This document shows positions 1 to 9,621 of a stretch of DNA of 51,650 nt, one piece after another. The stretch lies in assembly GCA_026414575.1 (NCBI GenBank), contig JAOAIS010000006.1, positions 1 through 51,650 of the forward strand. Direction: 5' to 3'. The DNA comes from Aquificaceae bacterium (GTDB lineage: Bacteria > Aquificota > Aquificia > Aquificales > Aquificaceae). The translations under genes and the position numbers were made by a program. Every line of letters begins with the position of its first letter. Within the stretch, counting starts at the first letter, position 1. The notes under the pieces are model-generated. The model was not told the origin of the DNA, made no database searches, and was given only the letters and a program-made list of their open reading frames with translations.

Positions 1-304
1 GCATAATCCTCGTGGCATCATGCGAGATAAGCAGGCTCTACGGGGCGTAATGGGTAAAGTCAGCTAAACAGAAAGCGCAATCCATTTTTATTCAAGAGGA
101 CTCTTCAAGTATAATTCCAAAGCCAGAGATTTTTAGGTTGCAGACTTTCATCTCAAGTCTGCCCTACCTTCCGCATGTCCCCTTTTTACCCCCTTTGAGC
201 TTTGGTAATGAGTGTTATATGTTATTGATAAATGATAAAAGTCAACACATGGCTGTAAAATAACTATACTATATAGCCTTATTGGATAGCTAAAAGGAGG
301 GATT

Positions 305-2152
305 ATGAAAAAGGCGGTTCTCACAAGGTTTTTGACTGCTGTAGTGGTGGCGTTTTTAGTGGTGCTTACAGCCACTTTATACACCTTCAGGTCCCAGGCT
401 CTGGAAGAATCCAAATGGAGGTCTCACATAATTTCCGAGATCGTCAGAGATACCCTCACCTCCTATATGGTTATGGGGACCATGGATAGGAGGGATGAAT
501 TTTTGAGTAGGATTAGGGAGATTAAGGGCGTGGAGGATATAAGGGTAATAAGGGGCAAAAGCGTAGTAGAGCAGTTTGGTAGTGGTATGAAGCTTGAAGC
601 GCCGAGGGACGAGCTAGAACGCAGGGTCCTCTTAACGGGAAAGGAAGAAGAGTATCTTAGTGAGTCTTTAAAGGCGGTTAAATATAAAATAGTAATACCC
701 TACAAGGCAGTTCCACTGAAGGGCATAGACTGCCTTCAATGCCATAGGGCTGAGCCAGGGGAGACTTTGGGCGCCATTACCCTAACTATGGACCTTTCCC
801 ATGTGAGAGCTGAATCCGCCAAGGTTTTTTCCTTGTTGACCATCATATTCTTGCTTACTATCGGAGGTGTTTCTATATTTTTGAGTCTGTTTGTAAGAAA
901 ACTAAGTGATTTTATAAAAGAGCTTACCTGTGCTATGAAATCTGCCAGCGAGGGCACATTCCAATGTGAAATAAAAGCAGACCCTGGCTATGAGGGAAGC
1001 CTTCTTAAAGAGACGTTGAAACAATCTTTTTCCAGTCTCCATAACACTCTTACTTCCATAGAGGACAAGGTTAGAGCCATGATAGGTTATGGCGTTCTAA
1101 AAACGGGCAACGTGCTCTCTGATACCTCCAAGATAGTGGATGAACTGCTCAACATTTACAAATTCAAAAGGGTTATAGAAAAAGACAGGAGGAAAAAGGA
1201 CGTCTATGAGAGGATAAGGGATGTCCTCGAGAACTATATGAGTCTCGATATGTACTCCCTTTATGAGGTGGAACAGGGTAAAAACAGAATGAAACCTGTT
1301 TTTGTAAAAGGTCTTCAGAGTTGGTGTAACGAAGTTATACTGGAAAACGCAGAAGAATGCAGAGCAAAGAGGACGGGTATGGATGTAGATTCGAGGGAAT
1401 TTCCTTGTGTTTGCCCTAACTTTATAGATGACGAAGCCTGTAGTAATGGGTCAATTCACTATTATTGCATACCCGTCTATGTGGGTGGTTCCGTGGGCAA
1501 TGTTATGCAGGTTGTTTACGAGCCAGAGATGGAGCCCTTCATCAAAATGATAATTCCCTACATAAAGGGCTACTTGAACGAGGCATCTCCCGTGCTTGAA
1601 GCAAGAACCTACATGGACATGCTTAGGGAACAATCCCTGAGGGACCAACTTACAGGCTTGTATAACAGGAGGTTCCTCGAAGAAACCATAGATAAGATTT
1701 CCGCTCAGATTAAAAGGAGGGGGACAGCGCTGGGCATTCTCATGGTGGATGTGGATTATTTTAAGCAAGTAAACGACACCTACGGTCATGACATGGGAGA
1801 TAAGGTTTTGAGAGAGGTGGCCCATATTCTTCTAAAATCGGTGCGTGAAGCGGACATGGTCATAAGGTACGGCGGTGAAGAATTTATGGTGCTTCTGATG
1901 GATGTGCAAAATGGCAAGTCTGAGGAGATTGGTGAGAAGATTAGAGGTGCTGTTGAAAGCCACACCATAGAAGCGCCTGGCGTAGTGCTCAAAAAGACGG
2001 TGAGTGTGGGTGTGGCTGAGTTTCCGATAGATAGCGACAAAATATGGCAATGTATAAAGTTTGCAGATGTTGCCCTTTATAAGGCCAAGGAGATGGGAAG
2101 GAATAGGGTAGTCAGATTCAAACCAGAGTTTTGGATGGAAGAGAGTTATTAG
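305..2152 (+). CDS. Membrane-anchored diguanylate cyclase (GGDEF) with periplasmic CxxCH heme-c sensor region and Cys-rich cytoplasmic GAF-like segment
   Basis: ORF with SD aaaaggaggg before ATG; N-terminal TM, CLQCH motif, second TM, GGEEF signature (RYGGEEFMVLL). Confidence 0.9.
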   Translation: MKKAVLTRFLTAVVVAFLVVLTATLYTFRSQALEESKWRSHIISEIVRDTLTSYMVMGTMDRRDEFLSRIREIKGVEDIRVIRGKSVVEQFGSGMKLEAPRDELERRVLLTGKEEEYLSESLKAVKYKIVIPYKAVPLKGIDCLQCHRAEPGETLGAITLTMDLSHVRAESAKVFSLLTIIFLLTIGGVSIFLSLFVRKLSDFIKELTCAMKSASEGTFQCEIKADPGYEGSLLKETLKQSFSSLHNTLTSIEDKVRAMIGYGVLKTGNVLSDTSKIVDELLNIYKFKRVIEKDRRKKDVYERIRDVLENYMSLDMYSLYEVEQGKNRMKPVFVKGLQSWCNEVILENAEECRAKRTGMDVDSREFPCVCPNFIDDEACSNGSIHYYCIPVYVGGSVGNVMQVVYEPEMEPFIKMIIPYIKGYLNEASPVLEARTYMDMLREQSLRDQLTGLYNRRFLEETIDKISAQIKRRGTALGILMVDVDYFKQVNDTYGHDMGDKVLREVAHILLKSVREADMVIRYGGEEFMVLLMDVQNGKSEEIGEKIRGAVESHTIEAPGVVLKKTVSVGVAEFPIDSDKIWQCIKFADVALYKAKEMGRNRVVRFKPEFWMEESY

Positions 2153-2163
2153 AATATTTCCTA

Positions 2164-4422
2164 ATGAGGGAAAGGGACCTTTTGAGGCTTGACTTTTTCC
2201 AAGTTTTAGAAAAGATAAAAACCTATGCCCATTCCAAGGCAACCGAAAGGTTCATAGACCACATAAGACCAATCACCGATAGACAGACTTTGGAGGACGC
2301 CTACAGACTGCTAAGGGATTTTAGTGAAGTTTGCCATGGGCTAAGTATTTACAACTTCGAGGATGCGGAAGAGATAATAAAGAAAACTTCAATAAGAGAC
2401 TATGTTATATCGGTAGAGGACGCACTCACCCTCTTGCAGATAATGAGGCTGATTAGGGAAGTCAGAAGAGTGATAGGCGAGAAGGTTCAGGAGCGCAAGA
2501 GCCTTGCCCAGCTTACGAGGGGCCTTCATCTTTTTAGTTCCCTTGAGAACGCCATAGATTCCGTCGTAGACCCAAGGGGCTTTGTTAGGGACTCAGCCAG
2601 CGAGGAACTTAGGGATATTAGACAGAAGGTAAGGGAGACGGAAAGGGAGGTGTTAAAAAGGCTTGAGACTGTCTTTTCAAGACCAGATGCGGACAGGGTA
2701 TTTTCTGACAGGTTCGTAGCTTACAAAAACGGCAGGTATGTGCTTCCCGTTAAAACTTCGGAAGTGAAAAAGATAATAGGTGTCGTGCATGGCACTTCTT
2801 CTTCTGGTTTTACCACCTATGTAGAACCTCAGAGTGTTATAGAGCTTAACAACAGACTTGCCACACTTAAGGATGAGGAGGAAGAGGAGGTAAGAAGAAT
2901 CCTCAGGAAACTATCCTCTTTGGTTGGCGAGCAGAGCCAGAGACTTCTTGAAGCTTTCTGGACTCTTGTAAAAGTGGACTTTCTTGTTGCCCTTGTGAGG
3001 TTCTCACGGGATTGCAACTGCACGCTTCCCGAAATAGGAGAGTATGTGGAACTCATAGGTGTCAAGCATCCCCTTTTGCTGTTCTTAAAGGAAGAGACGG
3101 TGCCAGTGGACATAGTTATGAAGGAAAGCAGGGGGCTTTTGCTCACTGGTCCAAACACGGGGGGCAAGACGGTGGCCCTCAAGACCCTTGGTTTGTGTAG
3201 CCTTCTTGCCCAGTCGGGCATTCCTATACCCGCGGAAAGGGCCACCATACCAATCTTTGAAAGGGTTTTTGTTGACATAGGGGATGAGCAAAGCATAGAA
3301 CAAAGCCTTTCTACCTTCTCTTCCCACATGACTAATGTGGCTGAATTTCTTCAGCTTGTGGATGATAAGACCCTTGTGCTGCTTGACGAGCTTGGGGCTG
3401 GTACTGACCCAGTAGAGGGTTCAGCCCTTGGCATAGCCCTGCTTGAATACCTTAAGGAGAGGAAGGCTTTTGTCTTTGCCACCACCCACCACACGCCCAT
3501 AAAGGTATACGCCCTGAGCTCTGATTACTACAAGCCCGCGAGCACTCTCTTTGACAGAGAGAGTTTAAAGCCTTTGTATAGAATACTCTACAATTCGGTT
3601 GGCGAAAGCATGGCTCTCCTTGTGGCACAGAGATGCGGAGTACCGCAAGAGGTTTTGTCAAGGGCCAGGGAAGCCCTCCCACCCGGCTTTGAGGAATACT
3701 TCTCCGCAAGGGAAGCTCTCGAAGGATACATAAAGGAGTATAAGGAAAAGTTGAAGGAGCTCGAAGAGGAAAGGAGAAGACTCGAAAGCACGATACTGGA
3801 GCAAGAGAGAAGAAAGGAGGAGCTCGAAAGAATGAAAAAGGAGGAGATTAGAAGGGTTGTGGAAGAAATAAGAGACAGATTTGAGGAGTTTCTCCTTGAG
3901 GTAGAAAAACAAACAAGAAGCTTAAAGGAAAGGCAAAGGATAAGGGAAATCTTCAGAGAGAGGGTAGAAAGCTTATACAGGTTTGAGGAGGAAGGCTTAC
4001 TGCAGGTAGGTGACTGGGTTGAGTTTTTGGGTTCAAGGGGTAAAGTGCTTGAGATAAAGGAAGGAAGAGCAAATGTGCTTTTTGGTAGCGTCAAGGCATG
4101 GGTCAAGGCTTCAGAGTTGAAAAAGATTGAACCACCAGAAGAGCGCCCTCCAGAAAGGGTCTTTGAGTTCAGGAAGACCACTTCTTCGGAGATTAACCTG
4201 ACAGGTTTTACGGTGGACGAAGCCCTAACCAAGCTGGAGCTTTACCTTCAGGAGGCTAATAGTATGGGCTTTAAGGCGGTAAAGGTTATCCATGGATACG
4301 GAACGCTAAAGAAAGCCGTTCAGGATTTCCTTTCCTCTTCGCCCCTTGTGGTTTTCCACAGGGAAGGATATCCAAGAGAAGGAGGTGCGGGGACCTCCCT
4401 CGTTTACTTAAAGAGAGATTAA
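2164..4422 (+). CDS. mutS2: Endonuclease MutS2
   Basis: Walker A TGPNTGGKT, LLDELGAGTDP, Smr C-terminal domain (HGYGTLKKAVQDFL); track start 2131 overlaps the upstream CDS, ATG at 2164 is an alternative. Confidence 0.93.
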   Translation: MRERDLLRLDFFQVLEKIKTYAHSKATERFIDHIRPITDRQTLEDAYRLLRDFSEVCHGLSIYNFEDAEEIIKKTSIRDYVISVEDALTLLQIMRLIREVRRVIGEKVQERKSLAQLTRGLHLFSSLENAIDSVVDPRGFVRDSASEELRDIRQKVRETEREVLKRLETVFSRPDADRVFSDRFVAYKNGRYVLPVKTSEVKKIIGVVHGTSSSGFTTYVEPQSVIELNNRLATLKDEEEEEVRRILRKLSSLVGEQSQRLLEAFWTLVKVDFLVALVRFSRDCNCTLPEIGEYVELIGVKHPLLLFLKEETVPVDIVMKESRGLLLTGPNTGGKTVALKTLGLCSLLAQSGIPIPAERATIPIFERVFVDIGDEQSIEQSLSTFSSHMTNVAEFLQLVDDKTLVLLDELGAGTDPVEGSALGIALLEYLKERKAFVFATTHHTPIKVYALSSDYYKPASTLFDRESLKPLYRILYNSVGESMALLVAQRCGVPQEVLSRAREALPPGFEEYFSAREALEGYIKEYKEKLKELEEERRRLESTILEQERRKEELERMKKEEIRRVVEEIRDRFEEFLLEVEKQTRSLKERQRIREIFRERVESLYRFEEEGLLQVGDWVEFLGSRGKVLEIKEGRANVLFGSVKAWVKASELKKIEPPEERPPERVFEFRKTTSSEINLTGFTVDEALTKLELYLQEANSMGFKAVKVIHGYGTLKKAVQDFLSSSPLVVFHREGYPREGGAGTSLVYLKRD

Positions 4423-5711
4423 CAGGGAGATCCGGGTGTGCCAGAACAATCTGAACATAGGCTTATGGGATGGACCTTTAGAAGGAGCTCTAATCCCTTT
4501 TCTTCAAACCATGGTGTCATGTCTCCATGTTTTACCTTCCATAGGAAATACTTTTCAAAGGCGGATTTTATGTAATGCATGAGCATGCCCTTTTTGTAGA
4601 GCACATTCGACCTTGGAGGCAAGACTGGGTCTGCAAAGAAGGCCATGGCATCACCGCCCATATCGGCTATGCATATGGCGGATAGGGATGGTACATACCT
4701 GTCTGGGTTGTTTCTTGCGTCGTTTACTATGTTATGGGCAACTGCAAGGGCCATCTGTTCTATCATCATACCTGTTTTTGGCGCTCCCGTCGGTATGGGC
4801 GTTTGCTCTACCGGTGGAATGGCGGTAACCACGCCCACACCAAAGATATTTTTGTAGGTTGGGTTCTGGAAACACTTGTTTACGACCACCATCTTGTTGG
4901 TGGGGTTTGCCACCTTTTCACCGGCGGATTGCACCACTTCTGGTCCCATAAACCTGGGCATTAGCATGGATAACTTGGCATGCGCTTCGTAGGTATGGCC
5001 TTCCATGTCTTCGTAAATAACCTTGCCGGGCTCAACCTTCGTGATTTTTACATTGGTTACCCATCTTATGCTTCTTTCCGCCATGAGGTCTTCCATGAGC
5101 CTCCTTGATGGACCAACACCGCCAAGTCCCATGTGTCCCACATAGGGTTCTGAGGTTATGTAAGCTATGGGCACTTTGTGTCTTATGCCCCTCTTTTTAA
5201 GCTCATGGTGGAGCATGAAGGCAAATTCATAGGCTGGACCGAAACAGCTAACGCCCGGTATGGCACCAACCACCACAGGTCCGGGGTTTTTGTAAAACTC
5301 TTCCAGTTTTTTGTTTAACTCGATGGCATGTTCTGCGGTGCATATGGAAGCAGAGTATTTTTCTTGACCTTCTGCGCCAAAAACCAGCTTGGGGCCTGTG
5401 GCTATAACAAGGTAGTCGTATTCCAGAGTTTTACCACCCTTGGTCTTTATCCTGTTACCTTCTGGGTCTATGCTCTCTCCGTCTTCGTTCACAAAGTCAA
5501 TACCGTGCCTAGGTAGTAGGCCTGTAAGGGGCAGGCTTATGTCTTCAAACCTTCTCCAACCAAGGGCAAGGTGGGGGTAGGAGGGTGTAAAGCCAAAGTA
5601 GGGTCTTCCTGAAACTATGGTAACCCTGAAGTCTTTGCTTAGTTTTTTCAAATTGTATGCGGTGGCTAAGCCCCCTATACCACCACCCAAGATGACCACA
5701 TGTTTTTTCAT
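4419..5711 (-). CDS. sqr: Sulfide:quinone oxidoreductase (type I-like FAD flavoprotein)
   Basis: GGGIGGLATAYNLKK dinucleotide fold; three Cys in SQR contexts (ICTAEHA, VSCFGPAYEFAF, AICIADMGGDA); TYKNIFGVGV. Confidence 0.87.
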   Translation of the reverse strand: MKKHVVILGGGIGGLATAYNLKKLSKDFRVTIVSGRPYFGFTPSYPHLALGWRRFEDISLPLTGLLPRHGIDFVNEDGESIDPEGNRIKTKGGKTLEYDYLVIATGPKLVFGAEGQEKYSASICTAEHAIELNKKLEEFYKNPGPVVVGAIPGVSCFGPAYEFAFMLHHELKKRGIRHKVPIAYITSEPYVGHMGLGGVGPSRRLMEDLMAERSIRWVTNVKITKVEPGKVIYEDMEGHTYEAHAKLSMLMPRFMGPEVVQSAGEKVANPTNKMVVVNKCFQNPTYKNIFGVGVVTAIPPVEQTPIPTGAPKTGMMIEQMALAVAHNIVNDARNNPDRYVPSLSAICIADMGGDAMAFFADPVLPPRSNVLYKKGMLMHYIKSAFEKYFLWKVKHGDMTPWFEEKGLELLLKVHPISLCSDCSGTPGSPC

Positions 5712-5737
5712 ATCGGACCTCCTTTCTGACTTAGTAT

Positions 5738-5757
5738 AACTTATAATTATATAAGTT
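5738..5757. promoter_or_regulatory. Perfect inverted repeat AACTTATA-ATTA-TATAAGTT between divergent sqr and petA
   Basis: 8-bp arms read directly; overlaps a TATAAT-like hexamer on the minus strand upstream of sqr. Confidence 0.5.
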
Positions 5758-5865
5758 TCAGCTTATAGTAGCTGGGCGGTGTTTTCATGATAGTAGAATG
5801 GATTGGCATACATATTCAGTTATATAATTAAAATGTTATGAACTTTGTCAGGAGGTAATAAAGTC

Positions 5866-6384
5866 ATGGAGACTTCAAGAAGAAACCTCATGAGCCTTGC
5901 GGTTGGCGGTCTTGGCGCTGTTGGGGTTTTGGGAGTGCTTTATCCTATCGTCAAAACTCTTGCTCCCAGCGCTTCTTCTTTGGCAGGTGCTTTGGTAGAA
6001 GTGGATACCAACTCTATCCCGGAGGGGCAGATTAGGGTGGTATCTTGGAAGGGGAAGCCTGTGTTTGTAATAAAGCTTCCTCAGAATTTTCAGTGGTCTG
6101 GCAAAGTAAAGGAGGATAAAAATTCTAAGTTACTCCAAGGACAGAACACTTTTGCCCTTATAGCGGTATGCACCCATCTTGGTTGTGTTCCTCTGTGGAA
6201 ACCCCAGGGCGAGGCGGAGTTTAACTACCCGGTTTTTCACTGCCCCTGTCATGGTGGTTTCTACTCACCCTGGGGTGATAATGTTGCAGGTCCTCCCCCA
6301 AGACCCTTATACATTCCTCCACAAACTATCAAGGATGGAAAGCTGGTCATAGGCGAGTCAGGCTTTATAAAGGAACTAACTTAA
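5866..6384 (+). CDS. petA: Rieske iron-sulfur subunit of cytochrome bc1 complex
   Basis: CTHLGCVP and CPCHGG motifs; twin-Arg-like SRRNLMS; SD aggaggtaa places start at ATG 5866 rather than TTG 5845. Confidence 0.93.
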   Translation: METSRRNLMSLAVGGLGAVGVLGVLYPIVKTLAPSASSLAGALVEVDTNSIPEGQIRVVSWKGKPVFVIKLPQNFQWSGKVKEDKNSKLLQGQNTFALIAVCTHLGCVPLWKPQGEAEFNYPVFHCPCHGGFYSPWGDNVAGPPPRPLYIPPQTIKDGKLVIGESGFIKELT

Positions 6385-6397
6385 GGAGGTGGTGGCA

Positions 6398-7609
6398 ATG
6401 CTTGGAAGGATAGGAAAATGGATTGACGAGAGAGCCCACCTGTCCGAATTGTGGCAGTCCCAGATGGTAGATTACAGGGTTCCAAAAAATCTTACCTTTC
6501 CCTATGCCTTTGGCATCATGGCCATGGTGGCCTTCGCTATTCAGGTAATATCTGGCATATTTTTGACCATGTACTATCAACCAGATGTTTACAAGGCCTT
6601 TGATAGCGCCAACTATACCATAATGAAGGAAGTACCCTTCATGTGGCTTATAAGGAATGTGCACGCTGCTGGTGCCAACTTCTTTTTGGCAGTCGTGTAT
6701 CTTCACATATTCACCGGCATATACTATAACGCCTACAAAAAGCCAAGAGAGCTGACTTGGATAGTGGGATGGCTCATATATTTTGTTTTGCTTACTACCG
6801 CCCTGACGGGATACCTTCTGCCCTGGGGCCAGCTTTCCTATTGGGGTATGGTGGTGACCGCAGAAATTCCGACCTCTATAGACTCTGCTCCCATAATAGG
6901 TAAGCTAAAAATAGGTGAAACAATCTCCATATGGATGAAGGGTGGTTATGAGATTGGGCAGATAACCCTTGGAAGGTTCTTCGGTCTTCATATATGGCTT
7001 TTGCCCCTTATACTCCTTTTGCTTGTGGCTTTGCACCTCTACCTTGTGCGTGCCGCTGGCATATCAAACCCGGAGGGGAGGGAAATCGACAAGAAAAAGG
7101 AGGGCGTTCCTTTCCACCCATACATGACCCTCAAGGAAGGGGCATACTTAATGGGTTATCTTGCGGTGTTTTTCTTCTTCGTGTTTTTCTACATGCATCA
7201 CTTCCTACCACCAGACAACTATGACCCAGCTGATCCCTTCAAGACGCCGGCTCATATAGCCCCCGAGTGGTATTTGCTTGCTTACTATACCATATTCAGG
7301 TCTATACCTGACAAGTTTCTTGGTTTTGTCGCCTTCAACCTTTCACTACTTTTACTACTTTTGCTACCTTTCCTTGACTTTTCTCCCCTCAGGAGCGCCA
7401 GAAACAGGCCTCTTTTCTTCATAATGTTTGTTGTTTTGGTAATCTCTTCCATTGCCCTCACCATACTTGGCACCATGCCTCCCACACCGACCAACGCCAT
7501 GCTTGGTCTTGTGTTCACTGCGGGACTTTTTGCTTTCTTCATTTCTCTGCCATTAATATCCATCATAGAGTGGGGTTGGTTCAAAGCCAGAGGAGGTGAA
7601 AAGCCATGA
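6398..7609 (+). CDS. petB: Cytochrome b of bc1 complex
   Basis: GYLLPWGQLSYWG, PEWYLLAYYTIFRSIPDK; SD aaggaggtgg before ATG 6398. Confidence 0.93.
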   Translation: MLGRIGKWIDERAHLSELWQSQMVDYRVPKNLTFPYAFGIMAMVAFAIQVISGIFLTMYYQPDVYKAFDSANYTIMKEVPFMWLIRNVHAAGANFFLAVVYLHIFTGIYYNAYKKPRELTWIVGWLIYFVLLTTALTGYLLPWGQLSYWGMVVTAEIPTSIDSAPIIGKLKIGETISIWMKGGYEIGQITLGRFFGLHIWLLPLILLLLVALHLYLVRAAGISNPEGREIDKKKEGVPFHPYMTLKEGAYLMGYLAVFFFFVFFYMHHFLPPDNYDPADPFKTPAHIAPEWYLLAYYTIFRSIPDKFLGFVAFNLSLLLLLLLPFLDFSPLRSARNRPLFFIMFVVLVISSIALTILGTMPPTPTNAMLGLVFTAGLFAFFISLPLISIIEWGWFKARGGEKP

Positions 7610-8238
7610 TTAAGACTATTTTCTTTACCGCCATAACAATCGGCTTTTTCTACATAATATGGATAAACAACATATTTGCACACCGCGAGCGATACGAAAT
7701 GCCTAACCAATATGCCAAGATAGCGGAAGATGTAAAAAGCTATGCCAAGGAGGGTAAACAGCTTTTTGAACAGAACTGCCAGGCTTGCCATTCCGTAAGG
7801 TACGACGGAGTTTACATAAGCTCCGTGCAGGCAAATCCCAAGCTCAAGACCCTTCAAGAGAAGTACGGTGTCAAGCTTCCAAGGGATGTTTATGAGGCGG
7901 TGTTTCACGAAGACCTTATGGCTTTAAAGGAGTCTTTCGGGAAAGTTCCTCCAGACCTCTCCACCATCTATCTGGTCAAGGGCAAGGAATACCTTTTTAA
8001 CTTTACCCTTGAGCCTCAGAAGGTTTTGCCTGGCACCTCTATGCCTGCGGTCATGGCAGGAAGGCCGGAGGAAACTGCAAAAATCATCGCTTACCTCAAG
8101 TCTGTAGCAGAGCCAAGCCCTGAAGAAAAGAACAAAAGGTTTCTTATGGGTGTAGGCACTATAGCTTACCTGATAGTTATGGGCGTTCTTCTGTGGCTCT
8201 TGAGGACCAGAATTCTCAAGAGTATGGGGCTCCACTGA
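7606..8238 (+). CDS. petC: Cytochrome c1-like subunit
   Basis: CQACH heme motif, GTSMP axial Met region, C-terminal TM; ATGA overlap with petB. Confidence 0.87.
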   Translation: MIKTIFFTAITIGFFYIIWINNIFAHRERYEMPNQYAKIAEDVKSYAKEGKQLFEQNCQACHSVRYDGVYISSVQANPKLKTLQEKYGVKLPRDVYEAVFHEDLMALKESFGKVPPDLSTIYLVKGKEYLFNFTLEPQKVLPGTSMPAVMAGRPEETAKIIAYLKSVAEPSPEEKNKRFLMGVGTIAYLIVMGVLLWLLRTRILKSMGLH

Positions 8239-8866
8239 TACATAAGCTTTTAATAGGGCACTCCCCACAAAGGGGGGTGCTTCTACAATACCTTTTGGCA
8301 TGTTCGTCAATAAGGGCATGAAACTCCTTGTATAGGTCTATATCTCTGGGCAGATTTTCTTCGAAGAATCTTTTTAGGTCATCGTATCCACCCGATACCC
8401 CTAATAGCCTGTGGACAAACCTCTGGGTGTACTTGTCTATAACAAAGCTGAGTCTATTGCCTGCGTATAGCAGGATTGCATCTGCGGTTTCTTTGCCAAC
8501 ACCTTGAACCTTCATCAGCTCACCCCTTCCTACGCTATTTAGCCTTTCCAGCGGATTGAAAAAGTGCGCCACACTTTTGAGTCTTACTGCCTTAAGGTTA
8601 TAAAAGCCTGCTGGCTTGATGAGTGTTCTCAAGTAGTCAATTTCAGCCTCTCTTATAAACCTAAGGGATATCTCTCCATTCTTTTTCAGGTTTTCGAGTG
8701 CCCTTTCCACATTCTTCCAGCTTGTGTTTTGAGTCAGCACGGCTCCTATTATTATTTCCTCCCTTGGATCTGTCCCCTTCAATGTGTGATATTCTTCATC
8801 TACAGGCCACCAACCCTGAGGTCCGTATAGGTCAAGCAATGTTTTGTAGAGCTTTTCTAACTTCAT
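8216..8866 (-). CDS. Endonuclease III-like HhH-GPD DNA glycosylase with C-terminal Fe-S motif
   Basis: LTQNTSWKNVERAL, VQGVGKETADAILLYA, CRSTPLCGECPIKSLC. Confidence 0.85.
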   Translation of the reverse strand: MKLEKLYKTLLDLYGPQGWWPVDEEYHTLKGTDPREEIIIGAVLTQNTSWKNVERALENLKKNGEISLRFIREAEIDYLRTLIKPAGFYNLKAVRLKSVAHFFNPLERLNSVGRGELMKVQGVGKETADAILLYAGNRLSFVIDKYTQRFVHRLLGVSGGYDDLKRFFEENLPRDIDLYKEFHALIDEHAKRYCRSTPLCGECPIKSLCISGAPYS

Positions 8867-9419
8867 GGTATACCTCTTCGCCCCTTGCGTACCTCTTACC
8901 GAGTTCTTTTGCATACTCCAGCCCCAGAAAACCCTCCCTTACAAGAAGCTGTAGGAATTGGCTAAGGTTATGTCTTTTCTTTGCACCCAAAGACCCTCTC
9001 TCAAAGTCCAGAAGGTAAACCTTGAGCCCTTCTCCCACGAGCGTGTTTTTTTCAAGATGCTGTAGCTCGTCCTTGTTTATTCCAAGGCTGTCCAGCAACC
9101 CAATCAGGTCAAGCACCTTAAGGTAAACAAGGATGCGTTCCCCCTTATTAAGACGAGCTTTTTCTATGGGAACACCTTGTATGAATTCGTAGGCTACAAA
9201 GTCTTCGCCCTTTTCTACAAGCTGGGGAAAGCCGTCTATGCCCTTCAGAACCTTTAGTATTTCTCCTTCCTTTCTTATGGCATATTCCTTTTCTTTGCCC
9301 TTTGCCACTTTTATTGCCACCTCTTTGCCATTAAGGTAAGACTTAAAAACTATACCTCGCCATCCTTTGTTGAAGGGCTCTATCTTTCTTAGAAGGTTCT
9401 TAAACTCTTCAAACCTCAC
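8832..9419 (-). CDS. Predicted protein kinase, COG2112-like (RIO/Bud32-type fold)
   Basis: GIVFKSYLNGKEVAIKVAK, YEFIQGVPI, YLLDFERGSLG. Confidence 0.6.
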   Translation of the reverse strand: MRFEEFKNLLRKIEPFNKGWRGIVFKSYLNGKEVAIKVAKGKEKEYAIRKEGEILKVLKGIDGFPQLVEKGEDFVAYEFIQGVPIEKARLNKGERILVYLKVLDLIGLLDSLGINKDELQHLEKNTLVGEGLKVYLLDFERGSLGAKKRHNLSQFLQLLVREGFLGLEYAKELGKRYARGEEVYHEVRKALQNIA

Positions 9420-9621
9420 CGACCATCCTGTATCCCCATTCCTCCAGGGCGGATTTCATAATATGGAATGGGACTTCCCTTTCCATGCGGACATAAACCT
9501 TACCCTCTTCCAAGCTAACTTCCACATGGGATACGCCCTCAAGGGCGAAGAGGACCCTTTTCACAGTATTCACGCAGTGCTTGCAGGTCATACCTTCAAC
9601 TTTAAAAACCTTCTCTGCCAT
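9409..9621 (-). CDS. Heavy-metal-associated (HMA) domain protein / copper chaperone
   Basis: GMTCKHCVNTVKRVL motif; ~70 aa. Confidence 0.85.
   Translation of the reverse strand: MAEKVFKVEGMTCKHCVNTVKRVLFALEGVSHVEVSLEEGKVYVRMEREVPFHIMKSALEEWGYRMVGEV

Noticed and set aside
1-75. Possible C-terminal tail of an upstream gene (frame 2: HNPRGIMRDKQALRGVMGKVS*; frame 3: IILVASCEISRLYGA*)
   Set aside because: Two frames both give plausible short tails and I cannot choose or identify the family without more upstream sequence
2829-3329. 166-aa minus-strand ORF inside mutS2
   Set aside because: Antisense to conserved MutS2 ATPase coding sequence; low-complexity translation
3588-4232. 214-aa minus-strand ORF opposite mutS2
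   Set aside because: Ser/Leu-rich shadow of the Glu/Lys/Arg-rich coiled-coil region of MutS2; no independent coding signal
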